Positions 8,329-18,158 are shown, counted from the stretch's first letter. The stretch: 64,000 nt of DNA from an uncultured Mitsuokella sp. (GCA_945877355.1 CAMCRT010000001.1:56831-120830), one strand, 5' to 3'. Notes: generated from the sequence alone by a model not told the origin. Made by a program: numbers and translations.

Positions 8329-9465
8329 ATGCTCGAGGGCTTTTTGCGGTTTTTCATTATGTTGTTCTTCGTGCTGGCAGGGGGCGCGGGGATGAGTCTG
8401 GCGAGCCCCGTGCTCGCCATCCTTATCGGAGAGGAGTACTTCCAGTCGGATATCGGCGAGTTCGGCCTCACCATGGTGAACATGGGCTGCATCTTCCTGG
8501 GAGCGCTTTTCTTCGGCATCATCGGCTCCTTCATCGCCCCTTGGGCGGCCCGCCAGCTCCGGCGCATCGCCATGTGGGCAGAGGGAAAGCTGGGCCGTGT
8601 CCCCATCTACGACGTGGTGGCAGGAGCCTTCGGCCTGGCTGTCGGCCTCGTCATCGCCAATCTCTTCAGCTACTCCATCTCGAAGCTGCCGATCTTCGGC
8701 GAGTATCTGCCCATCGTCATCAGCATCGTGCTGGGCTACACGGGCATCTATATTGCCATCCAGAAGCGCAGCGAGTTCGGCGAGACTATGGGGTTTCTCC
8801 CGCAGATGGCAAAGGATCTGGCAGAGCTCCGGGAGAATCGGGGCAAGGTCCAGGTGGAGGAAAAGACGCCAAGGAAGCTCCTGGACACCAGCGTCATCAT
8901 CGACGGTCGCATCGCCGATATCGCAAAGACGGGCTTTATCGAGGGGGATCTGGTGGTGCCGGTCTTCGTGCTGGAGGAGCTCCAGCATATCGCCGACTCC
9001 GCCGACTCCCTGAAGCGTACCCGGGGCCGCCGGGGCCTCGATATCCTCCAGTCCATGCGGGAGGGAGAGGGCGCGAGAGTCGTGGTGGAGTCCAGGGACT
9101 ATGAGGACATCCCCGAGGTGGACTCGAAGCTGGTGCGCCTCGCACAGGACACAGGGGCGAAGATCCTCACGAATGACTTCAACCTCAACAAGGTGGCGAG
9201 CCTCCGGGGCGTGCAGGTGCTGAATATCAATGATCTCGCGAATGCCGTAAAGCCCGTGGTCATCCCCGGGGAGACCATGGTGGTCACCATCGTGAAGCAG
9301 GGCAAGGAGACGGGGCAGGGCCTCGCGTACCTCGACGACGGCACGATGATCGTGGTGGAGGACGGCTACTACCACATGAATGAAACCCTCACCGTGGAGG
9401 TCACCTCGGCCCTCCAGACAGCCGCAGGCCGCATCATCTTCGCAAAGCCTGTCCATGAAGCATGA
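8329..9465 (+). CDS. YacL-type membrane PIN/TRAM domain protein
   Basis: 378 aa. About four membrane spans occupy residues 5-145, then a PIN nuclease-like domain (LLDTSVIIDGRI from about 183, VLEELQHIADS, EVDSKLVRLA, ILTNDFNLNK), which supplies the acidic residues for a metal site. A C-terminal TRAM RNA-binding domain (GETMVVTIVKQGKETGQGLAYL) completes it. This is the conserved B. subtilis YacL architecture; the exact cellular role is not established. ATG at 8329 has GGAGGA 4 nt upstream, better than the ATG 27 nt earlier. It precedes ispD as in Bacillus. Confidence 0.88.
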   Translation: MLEGFLRFFIMLFFVLAGGAGMSLASPVLAILIGEEYFQSDIGEFGLTMVNMGCIFLGALFFGIIGSFIAPWAARQLRRIAMWAEGKLGRVPIYDVVAGAFGLAVGLVIANLFSYSISKLPIFGEYLPIVISIVLGYTGIYIAIQKRSEFGETMGFLPQMAKDLAELRENRGKVQVEEKTPRKLLDTSVIIDGRIADIAKTGFIEGDLVVPVFVLEELQHIADSADSLKRTRGRRGLDILQSMREGEGARVVVESRDYEDIPEVDSKLVRLAQDTGAKILTNDFNLNKVASLRGVQVLNINDLANAVKPVVIPGETMVVTIVKQGKETGQGLAYLDDGTMIVVEDGYYHMNETLTVEVTSALQTAAGRIIFAKPVHEA

Positions 9466-9471
9466 GATAGG

Positions 9472-9512
9472 GCTGTGATAAAATGCATATCATTTTATCA
9501 CAGCTCCTTTTT
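9472..9512 (+). terminator. Strong intrinsic terminator after yacL
   Basis: 14-bp perfect stem GCTGTGATAAAATG/CATTTTATCACAGC followed by CCTTTTTTT. Confidence 0.88.
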
Positions 9513-9524
9513 TATAGAAACGTC

Positions 9525-9585
9525 TGAGTCTAGCCTCGTCCCCCTCTCGAGGGGGGATGCCCGTAGGGCAAGGGGGAGTCTGCGA
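9525..9585. repeat. Family A REP-like element, locus 2
   Basis: Single family A unit in inverted orientation (GAGTCTAGCCTCG to CAGACT-complement), with palindrome CCCCCTCTCGAGGGGGG and a second stem GCCCGTAGGGC. No B partner is present here. Confidence 0.75.
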
Positions 9586-9651
9586 GGGAGATGTTACTCG
9601 GCTGGCGGACGGGCATGTTATCATTTTCCTTGCCCGGCTCGCTCCTTGCTA

Positions 9652-9680
9652 TTGTAATTTCTCTCTGAAATGTGTATGAT
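9652..9680 (+). promoter_or_regulatory. Promoter of the ispD-ispF-cysE operon
   Basis: TTGTAA, 17 bp, TATGAT, 43 bp before the ispD start. Confidence 0.6.
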
Positions 9681-9722
9681 GAAGGTATTATGCAAAGCTA
9701 TGACGCGCAGAGGAGGGGCAAT

Positions 9723-10490
9723 ATGGTAGCCGCAGTATTTCCCGCCGCAGGGCAGGGAACCCGCATGGAGGCGGGGTGCAATAAGGTGTTCCTGGAGCTC
9801 ATGGGCATGCCCATCCTCGTGCGGACGCTTCTGCGCTTTTCCAATGTGAAGGAAATCGAGGAGCTCATCGTCGTGGTGGCGCCGGGGGAGGAGACCCATG
9901 TGGAGCGGGCGCTTCGCCTCGTGCCCGGCCTTACGGATTGGCAGGTGGTGGCGGGGAGCACCGAGCGCCAATACTCCATTGAAAACGGCCTGAAGGCCGT
10001 GGATCCTGCGGCGGACATCATCCTCGTCCACGATGCGGCCCGGCCCCTCGTCACCGAGCAGACGATCGAGGACGTGATACGGGCTGCACGGGTGCAGGGG
10101 GCAGCCATCGCCGCCGTGCCGGAGAAAAACACCATAAAGGTGGTGGATGACGAGGGCCACGTCACTGGGACGCCCGACCGCAGGTTTCTCTGGGAGGTGC
10201 AGACCCCCCAGGGCTTCCGGCGGGAGCTTCTGCTCCCAGCCTACGAAAGGGCAAGGGAGGAGGGCTTCCTCGGCACGGACGACGCGAGCCTCGTGGAGCG
10301 CACGGGGGCGCCCGTGGCCGTGGTGCGCAGCACCTACACGAACATCAAGGTCACGACGCCGGAGGATCTGGTCCTCGCCGAGGCACTCCTCCGGCAGGAG
10401 GCGGGCGGCGCCAAGGGACTCGTGAAGGAGGCCGCCAAGAAGGCGCTTGCGCACCTGGGCAAGCATTTCCAGAAAGGGAGAAAAGTATGA
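9723..10490 (+). CDS. ispD: 2-C-methyl-D-erythritol 4-phosphate cytidylyltransferase
   Basis: Transfers CMP from CTP to MEP, the third step of the MEP isoprenoid pathway. 255 aa with the nucleotide-binding loop PAAGQGTRM near the N-terminus, the IVVVAPGEE segment, and the conserved VHDAARPLV and EVQTPQ motifs. ATG at 9723 follows GAGGAGG by 6 nt; the ATG upstream lacks such a site. The last residues (from about 225) extend slightly beyond the usual C-terminus. It overlaps ispF by ATGA, indicating translational coupling. Confidence 0.95.
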   Translation: MVAAVFPAAGQGTRMEAGCNKVFLELMGMPILVRTLLRFSNVKEIEELIVVVAPGEETHVERALRLVPGLTDWQVVAGSTERQYSIENGLKAVDPAADIILVHDAARPLVTEQTIEDVIRAARVQGAAIAAVPEKNTIKVVDDEGHVTGTPDRRFLWEVQTPQGFRRELLLPAYERAREEGFLGTDDASLVERTGAPVAVVRSTYTNIKVTTPEDLVLAEALLRQEAGGAKGLVKEAAKKALAHLGKHFQKGRKV

Positions 10491-10963
10491 CACGCTTTGG
10501 CATGGGCTATGACGTACACCGCCTCGTGACGGGGCGCAGGCTGATTCTCGGGGGCGTCGACGTGCCCCACGAGAAGGGGCTGCTTGGCCACTCGGATGCG
10601 GATGTGCTCCTCCACGCGGTGGCGGACGCGCTCCTGGGTGCTGCGGCCCTCGGGGACATCGGCCGCCACTTCCCGGATACGGACCCCAAGTATGAGGGGG
10701 CGGACAGCGGGAAGCTGCTGGCGCACGTGGCAGGGCTCCTGGCAGAGAAAGGCTACCGGGTGGGGAACGTGGACTGTACCATCGTCGCCCAGCGGCCAAA
10801 GCTCAAGGACTACATCCCGCAGATGCAGGAAAACATCGCGCAGATTTTGGGCGTAACGCTGGACGACGTTAATGTCAAGGCCACGACGGAGGAGAAGCTG
10901 GGCTTCACCGGCTCCGAGGAGGGTATCTCCGCCTACGCCGTGGCAGGAATCGAGAAAACATAA
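10487..10963 (+). CDS. ispF: 2-C-methyl-D-erythritol 2,4-cyclodiphosphate synthase
   Basis: Converts CDP-ME 2-phosphate to MEcPP, releasing CMP. The 158-aa protein has the normal trimeric IspF sequence. The metal-binding GYDVHRL (Asp9, His11), the [19 protein letters not shown] core, [11 protein letters not shown] and the C-terminal [11 protein letters not shown] motif are all present. Its start overlaps ispD by 4 nt. Confidence 0.96.
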   Translation: MTRFGMGYDVHRLVTGRRLILGGVDVPHEKGLLGHSDADVLLHAVADALLGAAALGDIGRHFPDTDPKYEGADSGKLLAHVAGLLAEKGYRVGNVDCTIVAQRPKLKDYIPQMQENIAQILGVTLDDVNVKATTEEKLGFTGSEEGISAYAVAGIEKT

Positions 10964-10984
10964 GTGTTCATATAGGAGGGCACG

Positions 10985-11725
10985 ATGAAGTTTTTTTCGC
11001 GACTCCGCAAGGACATCCGCGTCATATTTGAGCGAGACCCGGCGGCAAAGAGCGTCCTGGAGGTGCTGCTCTGCTACTCCGGCCTCCACGCCATCTGGCT
11101 CCACCGCCTGGCCCATCCCCTGTACCTACGGGGCTGGGTGCTCCTGCCGCGCCTCATCTCGAATTTGGGGCGCTTCCTGACGGGCATCGAGATTCACCCC
11201 GGCGCCACCATCGGCGAGGGCCTCTTCATCGACCACGGCACCGGCATCGTCATCGGTGAGACGGCCGAGATCGGCAAGAACGTCACCCTCTACCAGGGCG
11301 TGACCCTCGGCGGCACCGGAAAGGAAAAAGGCAAGCGCCACCCCACCATCGGCAACAACGTGGTGGTGGCCTCCGGCGCCAAGGTCCTCGGCTCCTTCAC
11401 CGTCGGTGACCACGCCAAGATCGGCGCCGGCTCCGTCGTCCTGAAGCCCGTTCCCGCCTACGCCACCGTCGTGGGCATCCCGGGCCGCATCGTCGTCATG
11501 TGCGGCAAACGCGTCCGCACCGCAGGAGAGCTCCGGGCCGCCGTAAGGACCGGCCTCGTGGAGCCCGAGGACCCCGCCAATGAGATCGAGGACGAGCTCG
11601 ACGTGGACCTCGACCACGACATGCTCCCCGACCCGGACGAAGAAATGCGCGAATGCATGATGCGCCAGATCCACACCCTGGAAGAAAAGGTGGCGGCGTT
11701 AGAAGCGAAATTGGAAGAGAAATAA
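10985..11725 (+). CDS. cysE: Serine O-acetyltransferase
   Basis: Makes O-acetylserine from serine and acetyl-CoA, committing serine to cysteine. 246 aa: an N-terminal helical domain (about 1-60) and a left-handed beta-helix of hexapeptide repeats with the signature [20 protein letters not shown] and the CoA-binding [12 protein letters not shown] loop. After about residue 175 the tail is unusually acidic ([18 protein letters not shown]) and ends in a short coiled coil. It follows ispF by 21 nt with AGGAGG and precedes cysS, the Bacillus order. Confidence 0.93.
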   Translation: MKFFSRLRKDIRVIFERDPAAKSVLEVLLCYSGLHAIWLHRLAHPLYLRGWVLLPRLISNLGRFLTGIEIHPGATIGEGLFIDHGTGIVIGETAEIGKNVTLYQGVTLGGTGKEKGKRHPTIGNNVVVASGAKVLGSFTVGDHAKIGAGSVVLKPVPAYATVVGIPGRIVVMCGKRVRTAGELRAAVRTGLVEPEDPANEIEDELDVDLDHDMLPDPDEEMRECMMRQIHTLEEKVAALEAKLEEK

Positions 11726-11782
11726 AGGGCTGTGAAAATTTTGAGGTTTTCTTCACCCGTCCTTCAGCCCGGCAACATCCTT

Positions 11783-12070
11783 CTCGCAGACTCCCCCTGA
11801 CCCTATCGGGCCATCCCCCTCGAGAGGGGGACGAGGCTAGACTCAGCAGGTCGCAAGGAAAGGAACAATCCGGGATATTGCCAGGTGGGCCGTATGAGTC
11901 CGTTGGCAGCAACAAACCCTTGCGAGCGTGGGAGCCTTGCTTGCCTCCCTCTAGAGGGAGGTGGCACGCCAAAGGCGTGACGGAGGGAGTCTCCGAGGCG
12001 GATGTCAATCGGCTTCTGGACGTGCCAAGAATCCCGCAGGAGGTGGCGCGCGTAGCGCGACGGAGGGAGC
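11783..12070. repeat. Family A/B REP-like cluster, locus 3
   Basis: One A unit (11783-11843), one inverted B unit (11931-11992) and a truncated second B (12036-12070) occupy almost the whole cysE-cysS gap. The A and B units face each other. No coding potential is seen. Confidence 0.8.
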
Positions 12071-12177
12071 CTTGCTGCTGGCAGTGGCGGGCTTGCACCA
12101 TATCTACCAGATGAGCGAAGAATGGCAGTGGTGAACTTTCCTTTTACCACGTACCCATAGATAAATAGGAGGCAGAA

Positions 12178-13605
12178 ATGCTTAGAGTATACAATACTAT
12201 GACCCGCAAAAAGGAAGAATTTACCCCCCTCAAGGAAGGCGAAGTCTCCATCTACTGCTGCGGCGTCACCCCCTACAACGACTCCCATATCGGCAACGCA
12301 CGCCCCTTCGTCACCTGGGACGTCATTCGTCGGTATTTTGCTAAAAAAGGCTATAAGGTCCGCTACGTCCAGAACTTCACCGACGTGGACGACAAGATCA
12401 TCAACGCCGCCAACAAGGAAGGCGTCTCCTGGGATACCATCGCGAACCGCTACATCAAGGCCTATTTTGAGGCCATGGATGCCCTCAACGTCCGCCATGC
12501 CGACGTCTATCCCCGGGTCAGCGAAAACATGGACGCCATTGTCAAGATGATCCAGAGCCTCGTGGACAAGGGCTACGCCTATGAGATCCCGGGCAGCGGC
12601 GTCTACTACAGCGTGGAGAAATTCTCCCACTACGGCATGCTCAGCGGCCGCAAGCTCGAGGACATGGAGGCTGGTGCCCGCGTGGAGGTGGACGAAAAGA
12701 AGCACCACCCCATGGACTTCGCCCTCTGGAAGGCTGCGAAGCCCGGCGAGCCCGCCTGGGACAGCCCCTGGGGCAAGGGACGCCCTGGCTGGCACATCGA
12801 GTGCTCCACCATGAGCCTCAAGTACCTGGGCGAGAAATTCGACTTCCACGGTGGCGGCAGCGACCTCATCTTCCCCCACCACGAAAACGAGATCGCCCAG
12901 AGCTGCGCCTGCCTCGGCGACCACCACGCCTTTGCCCAGCACTGGGTCCACAACGGCTTCATCACCATAAATAGCGAAAAGATGTCCAAGTCGAAGGGCA
13001 ACTTCTTCACCGTCAAGGATATCCTGAAGGAATATCCCGGCGAGGTCGTCCGCTTCTTCATCCTCCAGACCCACTACAGGAGCCCGCTGGACTTCTCCGA
13101 CGAGCGGCTGAAGGAGGCCCAGACGAGCCTGGCGCGCCTGGAGAACACCCATCGCCTCATCGGGGAGCTCTCCGGAAAACAGGGGGACGCGGAGACGGCT
13201 ATGAACCTCGCCGGCGAGGCGGAGACGCTTCGCAAGGCCTTCTACGAGGCCATGGACGACGACTTCAACACGGCCCTTGCCATCAGCCAGATGTTTGCCC
13301 TGTCGAAGGCCATCAACATCTACGCCCAGGAGGTGGAGAGCGGCACGTCTTTCGACAGGAAGGACTTTGACCGGGCCGCCGCCATCTACAGCGAGATGGC
13401 GAGCATCATCGGCATCTTCGAGCAGGAGACCGCTCCCGCGGAAGATGAGCTTACCGACAAGCTTATGGATATCCTCATCGAGCTCCGTCAGGAGGCCCGG
13501 GCGGAGAAGAACTGGGCCCTCGCCGACAAGCTCCGGGACCGGCTCAAGGAGGCGGGCGTCATCCTGGAGGACACGAAGGCGGGCGTCCGCTGGAAGCGCG
13601 CATGA
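12178..13605 (+). CDS. cysS: Cysteinyl-tRNA synthetase
   Basis: Class I synthetase charging tRNA-Cys. 475 aa, full length. CGVTPYNDSHIGNARP contains the zinc Cys and the HIGH-equivalent HIGN, WHIECSTMS and HHENEIAQ supply the remaining zinc and substrate contacts, and KMSKSKGN is the KMSKS loop. The C-terminal helical and anticodon-binding region is complete. AGGAGG lies 7 nt before the ATG, and the 3' end overlaps mrnC by ATGA. Confidence 0.96.
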   Translation: MLRVYNTMTRKKEEFTPLKEGEVSIYCCGVTPYNDSHIGNARPFVTWDVIRRYFAKKGYKVRYVQNFTDVDDKIINAANKEGVSWDTIANRYIKAYFEAMDALNVRHADVYPRVSENMDAIVKMIQSLVDKGYAYEIPGSGVYYSVEKFSHYGMLSGRKLEDMEAGARVEVDEKKHHPMDFALWKAAKPGEPAWDSPWGKGRPGWHIECSTMSLKYLGEKFDFHGGGSDLIFPHHENEIAQSCACLGDHHAFAQHWVHNGFITINSEKMSKSKGNFFTVKDILKEYPGEVVRFFILQTHYRSPLDFSDERLKEAQTSLARLENTHRLIGELSGKQGDAETAMNLAGEAETLRKAFYEAMDDDFNTALAISQMFALSKAINIYAQEVESGTSFDRKDFDRAAAIYSEMASIIGIFEQETAPAEDELTDKLMDILIELRQEARAEKNWALADKLRDRLKEAGVILEDTKAGVRWKRA

Positions 13606-14090
13606 GGTTCGAGCAGTACCAGAAGCGGCTGGCGGAGGTATTCCAGCCGAAGGAGGACGGCGGCGTGCGGGTGCGCTACGAGCAGGTGGACACCCGCCAG
13701 CTGAACCCCCTCGTCCTGGCCTACGTGGGGGATGCCTGCTACCACCAATACGTGCGGCGGGAGCTCCTCCGCTACGAGCAAAATGACGTGCACCTCCTCC
13801 ATGATTTGGCGGTGCAGATCGTCTCCGCCAAGTGGCAGGCAAAGGCCTGCCGGGCTATCGCAGAGATGCTCACGGAGGAGGAGCAAAAGCTCTTCCGCCG
13901 GGCTAGAAACCACAAAAGCCACGCCTCGAGGACGGCGAGCTTCTCCGAATACCACACCAGCACAGGCTTCGAGGCCATCCTCGGGAGCCTGTACCTGGAT
14001 GGGGAGACGGAGCGGCTCGAAGAAATCGAGGGCGCGGCTCTTCATTTTGTCATAGAGGAAATCATGAAGGCCCAGGGGGCCGAGGGATAG
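13602..14090 (+). CDS. mrnC: Mini-ribonuclease III
   Basis: Catalytic-domain-only RNase III used in 23S rRNA maturation. 162 aa with [21 protein letters not shown] (the signature helix with catalytic Asp) and a second acidic helix ([22 protein letters not shown]). There is no double-stranded-RNA-binding domain, as expected. Overlap with cysS and the following thyX/rlmB match the Firmicutes gene order. Confidence 0.92.
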   Translation: MRFEQYQKRLAEVFQPKEDGGVRVRYEQVDTRQLNPLVLAYVGDACYHQYVRRELLRYEQNDVHLLHDLAVQIVSAKWQAKACRAIAEMLTEEEQKLFRRARNHKSHASRTASFSEYHTSTGFEAILGSLYLDGETERLEEIEGAALHFVIEEIMKAQGAEG

Positions 14091-14101
14091 GAGGCGATTT
14101 T

Positions 14102-14791
14102 TTGCTAAGTGTAACGTTACTCGAGCATACGCCGGAGCCGGAGCGGGTCGTGGCCATGGCGGCGCGGCTTTGCTATGCGTCCGTGGGGGCGAAGGAGCTC
14201 TCCGAGCGGCTTTCCGATGAGAAGGTCAAGGAAATGGTGCGCAAGATGGTGGCCATCGGCCACGGCTCTACGCTGGAGCACGCCTCCTTCACGTTCGGCG
14301 TGGAGGGGGTGTCCCGCGTTTTGACCCACCAGCTGGTGCGTCACCGGATAGCGAGCTACGATCAGCAGTCCCAGCGTTATGTGGCGTCCCATGGGTTCCA
14401 GTACATCACGCCACCGAAAATCGCGGGGAATCCTGCGGCAAAGGCGAAGTTCGATGCGCTCATGGAGAAAATCCGCACCTCCTATGATGAGCTGGTGGAG
14501 CTGGGGATCCCGAAGGAGGATGCCCGGTATGTGCTGGCGAATGCGGCGGAGACGAAAATCCTCATCACGATGAACGCGCGGAGCCTGCTGCATTTCTTCA
14601 ACCTCCGCTGCTGCCTCCGGGCCCAGTGGGAGATCCGCCAGATGGCAAACAGGATGCTATCAGAGGTTAAAAAGGTGGCACCAACGCTTTTCCACAATGC
14701 GGGGGCCAGCTGCGTGAACACGGGCTTCTGCCCCGAGGGAGACATGACCTGCGGGCATCTGGAGGATATGCTGAAGCTCCGGGAGCCATGA
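14102..14791 (+). CDS. thyX: FAD-dependent thymidylate synthase
   Basis: Makes dTMP from dUMP using methylene-THF and FADH2. 229 aa with the ThyX motif [14 protein letters not shown] (RHRxxSxxxxSxR) and the conserved [19 protein letters not shown] helix. The start is TTG with GGAGG 7 nt upstream. It lies 11 nt after mrnC and probably belongs to the cysS-mrnC transcript. Confidence 0.95.
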   Translation: MLSVTLLEHTPEPERVVAMAARLCYASVGAKELSERLSDEKVKEMVRKMVAIGHGSTLEHASFTFGVEGVSRVLTHQLVRHRIASYDQQSQRYVASHGFQYITPPKIAGNPAAKAKFDALMEKIRTSYDELVELGIPKEDARYVLANAAETKILITMNARSLLHFFNLRCCLRAQWEIRQMANRMLSEVKKVAPTLFHNAGASCVNTGFCPEGDMTCGHLEDMLKLREP

Positions 14792-14836
14792 CTTGGCAGG
14801 CTGCCTTAGCACGTCCATCAGTCGTCTTTCACCTCC

Positions 14837-15289
14837 CTCGCAGACTCCCCCTTGCCCTTCGGGCGTTCCCCCTCGAGAGGGGGACGAGGCCAGACTCATC
14901 CGTTCGGCAATGGGAGGGTACGTCCTGCTGACTCGGCAGGACGCCTTAGCACGTCCTTCGGACATCTTCCTCGCAGACTCCCCCTTGCCCTTCGGGCGTT
15001 CCCCCTCGAGAGGGGGACGAGGCAAAACTCACCCGCTTGGCAATGGAAAGAAATGCCTTGCTTGGCTAGACAGGACGCCTCGTAATAGAAGACGTGCCCG
15101 TAAAGCTAGCTGGCAAGACGTAGGAGCCTGCTGCCCGTAGCAACCCGTTGCGAACGTGGGAGTCTTGCTTGCCTCCCTCTAGAGGGAGGTGGCACGCCGC
15201 AGGCGTGACGGAGGGAGTCTCCGAGACGGATGATTTGCGACTACTGTCGGACGTGGCACAAATCCCGCCAAAGGCGCGACGGAGGGAGT
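14837..15289. repeat. Family A/B REP-like cluster, locus 4
   Basis: Two A units in direct orientation (14837-14897 and 14969-15030) are followed by an inverted B unit (15160-15225) and a degenerate B (15260-15289). The two A copies are nearly identical, including their flanks (GGACGCCTTAGCACGTCC), suggesting a local duplication. They fill the thyX-rlmB gap. Confidence 0.82.
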
Positions 15290-15353
15290 CTTTGTGCTGG
15301 TAGTGGCGGATTTCTAGAGGCCCAAAACAAATTTCGCTCATCAGGAGGCTTTT

Positions 15354-16157
15354 GTGAAAAATCGAGAACAAGGTCATATGAAAAAATCTCTCCACAAGCA
15401 AGCGAAGGCAGAGCCTCCCGCAACGAATATCCTTGCGGGGCGGAATGCTGTGGTGGAGGCTCTGAAGGCGGGGCGGGGGATGAACCGGGTTTACCTCGCG
15501 GAGGGCATGCGGCCTGCTGACTCGGCGGAGCTTATCGAGCTTGCGAAGGAGCGGGGGGTGCCCTATGTGTTTTGCCCGCGGGAGAAGCTCGACGCGCTTG
15601 CCCGGGGGCTTCGCCATCAGGGGGTGGCGGCGGAGGCGGCTCCTGTGGACTACGTCTCCGTGGAGGACATCCTCGCCCGGGCGGAGGAGAAGGGGGAGGC
15701 ACCCTTTCTCCTGCTCCTCGATGAGCTGGAGGATCCGCACAATTTGGGGGCGCTCCTCCGGACGGCGGACGCCACGGGCGTCCACGGGGTGCTCATCCCG
15801 AAGCGGCGCAGCGTCCCCCTCAATGGGACGGTGGCGAAGACGTCGGCGGGGGCGGTGGAGTACGTGCCCGTGGCCCGCATCGGCAATGTGCGCCAGACCA
15901 TCGACGCCCTGAAGGAAAAGGGCATCTGGGTCTTCGGCGCAGACATGGACGGGGCCCAGGAGTACGACGAAGCGGACTTCACGGGGCCCATGCTCCTGGT
16001 GGTGGGGAACGAAGGCCACGGCATGACCCGCCTCGTGCGGGAGGCCTGCGATGTCATCGTGCAGCTCCCCATGGTGGGAAAGCTCCAGTCCCTCAATGCG
16101 TCTGTGGCGGGGTCAATCCTTCTCTATGAGGCCTTCCGGCAGCGGCGGAAGAAATAA
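15354..16157 (+). CDS. rlmB: 23S rRNA (guanosine-2'-O)-methyltransferase RlmB
   Basis: SPOUT methyltransferase modifying the 23S rRNA peptidyl-transferase region. 267 aa: an N-terminal substrate-binding domain (NILAGRNAVVEALKAGR) and a trefoil-knot domain with LLDELEDPHNLGALLRTADA, VVGNEGHGM and LPMVGKLQSLNASVAGSILLYE. GTG at 15354 has AGGAGG at 15343-15348; the ATG 24 nt later lacks one. The short charged N-terminal tail is unremarkable. Confidence 0.93.
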   Translation: MKNREQGHMKKSLHKQAKAEPPATNILAGRNAVVEALKAGRGMNRVYLAEGMRPADSAELIELAKERGVPYVFCPREKLDALARGLRHQGVAAEAAPVDYVSVEDILARAEEKGEAPFLLLLDELEDPHNLGALLRTADATGVHGVLIPKRRSVPLNGTVAKTSAGAVEYVPVARIGNVRQTIDALKEKGIWVFGADMDGAQEYDEADFTGPMLLVVGNEGHGMTRLVREACDVIVQLPMVGKLQSLNASVAGSILLYEAFRQRRKK

Positions 16158-16176
16158 GAATATATGACAAAATCCA

Positions 16177-16203
16177 GGCTGTCCCGCTCGGGGCAGTCTT
16201 TTT
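16177..16203 (+). terminator. Intrinsic terminator after rlmB
   Basis: GGCTGTCCC/GGGGCAGTC stem with a GCTC loop and TTTTT. Confidence 0.75.
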
Positions 16204-16312
16204 ATGCCTCCCTCCGAGGGAGGCTATATTACCGGCCCTTGCTTCATTAAAAATCGCATTCTTCAGAATAGTTTTAAGTGTATTGCTTAAGGATAAACAT
16301 TATTGAAAAGAA

Positions 16313-16341
16313 TTGACATTCATTCGACGCGGCGGTAAAAT
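16313..16341 (+). promoter_or_regulatory. Promoter of perR
   Basis: TTGACA, 17 bp, TAAAAT. AT-rich sequence (16348-16375) between promoter and start could hold an autoregulatory site, but it does not match the PerR box well. Confidence 0.7.
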
Positions 16342-16388
16342 AAATAACAAGAATTAATTTTAATTATTTATTTTTAGGAGGTGGACAT

Positions 16389-16826
16389 ATGCTGCAGGTA
16401 CAAGAGGTTTCGGAGCGCTTGCGCAATCGTGGGTTCAAGGTCACGCCCCAGCGCCTGGCTGTATATGAGGCATTGGCACGGACGAAGGCGCATCCCCGGG
16501 CGGAGACGCTCTACAAGGAGCTTCGCCCGTCCTATCCGACCATGAGCCTTGCGACGGTCTACAAGTCCCTGTCGATTCTCTGTGAGATCGGCCTAGCTCA
16601 GGAGCTCAGTCTCGGCGAGGATGCGTTCCGCTACGATGCGGACACCAGCGATCATCCCCATGTGCGCTGCATCAAGTGCGGTCGTGTGGATGATGTGGAG
16701 GCCATCGACACGAAGGAGCTGACGGAGGAGGTGGCTGAGTCCACAGGCTACCGGCTGACGGATCACCAGCTCTACTTCTTCGGCGTATGCCCCGAGTGCC
16801 GGTCGAAGAAGCGCACGCTTCACTGA
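16389..16826 (+). CDS. perR: Peroxide-responsive Fur-family repressor PerR
   Basis: 145-aa metal-dependent repressor. The winged helix (VTPQRLAVYEAL, MSLATVYKSLSIL) is followed by a dimerisation domain with two CxxC zinc motifs (CIKC, CPEC). The residues forming the regulatory iron/manganese site of B. subtilis PerR are all matched: His in AHPRAE, Asp in RYDAD, two His in SDHPH, and Asp in VDDVE. PerR is therefore preferred over Fur or Zur. It is monocistronic, with its own promoter and terminator. Confidence 0.88.
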   Translation: MLQVQEVSERLRNRGFKVTPQRLAVYEALARTKAHPRAETLYKELRPSYPTMSLATVYKSLSILCEIGLAQELSLGEDAFRYDADTSDHPHVRCIKCGRVDDVEAIDTKELTEEVAESTGYRLTDHQLYFFGVCPECRSKKRTLH

Positions 16827-16835
16827 TCGGCAAGA

Positions 16836-16866
16836 GACGCTTTCCCGCGAGGGAGGGCGTCTTTTT
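16836..16866 (+). terminator. Intrinsic terminator of perR
   Basis: GACGC-TTTCCC / GGGA-GGCGTC stem followed by TTTTT. Confidence 0.8.
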
Positions 16867-17048
16867 ACTTTGAAACACCAAGAAGTAGCCGCAGGCGCAG
16901 ACGGATTGGCCGGTTTTTGCAAGGGTGGCGCGCGCACAATGTCCATATCGTGGACGTTTGTGCACATGTTTTTGCAGGCTCTTTACAGAGTGCCGCCTTA
17001 AGATAAATCCATCGAGCCCTTTGGGAAAACTCTTAGGAGGGATAGGAT

Positions 17049-18158
17049 ATGAAATGGAATACCTATACACATAAAAAGAAAGCCAGCCTTGTGGCGGCCC
17101 TTGTGCTCGGCCTCTCGGCTGTGACATTTGCCGGCTGCTCAGCGGGGGCAACGGCGGATAATACAGCGACCTCTGGCGGCCCTGCGGCCAATGTAAAGGT
17201 GGAGGGCCTCTCCGATGCCAGGAATACCCCGGTCGTCCGGGCGGCAAAGGCCGTGGGTCCGGCCGTCGTGGGCATCACGAACAAGGCCATCGCCCGGGAC
17301 TGGTTCAACAACCAGGTGGAGACGGAGGGCGTGGGATCCGGCGTCATCTTCAAGAGCGACGGCTACATTGTCACGAATAACCATGTGGTGGAGGGCGCGA
17401 AGGAAATCATCGTGTCCCTCTCCGACGGCCGCAGCCTGAAGGGCAAGGTAGTGGGGGCCGATGCACTGACGGACCTGGCTGTCGTCAAGGTGGATGCCAG
17501 TGACCTCCCCACGGCCCAGTTTGCCGACTCGGATCAGGCTGTCGTGGGGGAGCCTGCCATCGCTATCGGCAACCCCCTGGGCCTGGAGTTCCAGGGCTCC
17601 GTGACGGCCGGCGTGGTGAGTGCGCTGAACCGCACGCTGGAGACCAGTGACAAGCGGCTGAAGCTCATCCAGACGGATGCGGCCATCAGCCCTGGCAACT
17701 CGGGCGGCGCCCTCGTCAATGCGGACGGCCAGGTCATCGGCATCAACAGCATCAAGATCGCAGCCTCCGGCGTGGAGGGCATCGGCTTTGCCATCCCGTC
17801 GAACACGGTGCAGCAGGTCATAAAGGATCTCATGGACAAGGGCTACGTGGTGCGGCCGTACCTCGGCGTCTCTGTCTTTGATCCGGAGTCGGCGGCCCGC
17901 TATGGCTACCAGCTCAATATCGACAAGGGCGTCTACGTCTTCAAGGTCACGCTGAACGGCCCTGGCGGCAAGGCAGGCCTCCAGCGGGGCGATGTCATCC
18001 TGAAGATGGATGGCCAGGAGGTCAACTCCGTGGCGGAGCTCCGGGGCAAGATTGCGGATCATCAGGTGGGCGATACCGTGGAGGTCACCTATAGCCGCGA
18101 TGGACATGAGGACACCATGAAGGTCACCCTCGAGGAAATGCCGCAGGATTCCAAGTGA
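17049..18158 (+). CDS. htrA: HtrA/DegP-like serine protease, possible lipoprotein
   Basis: 369 aa. An N-terminal signal sequence ends in FAGC (Cys30), a borderline lipobox that could tether the enzyme to the envelope. The trypsin-like domain has the catalytic triad His112 (TNNHVVEG), Asp142 (LTDLAVVK) and Ser218 (SPGNSGGAL). A single PDZ domain follows (about 270-365). Role: quality control of misfolded envelope proteins. GGAGG is 9 nt before the ATG. It overlaps rlmH by 4 nt, a frequent Firmicutes arrangement (htrA-rlmH). Confidence 0.93.
   Translation: MKWNTYTHKKKASLVAALVLGLSAVTFAGCSAGATADNTATSGGPAANVKVEGLSDARNTPVVRAAKAVGPAVVGITNKAIARDWFNNQVETEGVGSGVIFKSDGYIVTNNHVVEGAKEIIVSLSDGRSLKGKVVGADALTDLAVVKVDASDLPTAQFADSDQAVVGEPAIAIGNPLGLEFQGSVTAGVVSALNRTLETSDKRLKLIQTDAAISPGNSGGALVNADGQVIGINSIKIAASGVEGIGFAIPSNTVQQVIKDLMDKGYVVRPYLGVSVFDPESAARYGYQLNIDKGVYVFKVTLNGPGGKAGLQRGDVILKMDGQEVNSVAELRGKIADHQVGDTVEVTYSRDGHEDTMKVTLEEMPQDSK

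Noticed and set aside
16345..16380. PerR/Fur box in the AT-rich perR leader
   Set aside because: Only about half of the TTATAATNATTATAA positions match; AT-rich chance similarity is likely.
16880..16925. Fifth copy of the CCAA/TTGG motif upstream of htrA
   Set aside because: The core CCAAGA..GATTGG is present and a 4-bp outer stem is possible, but the apical part does not fold well.
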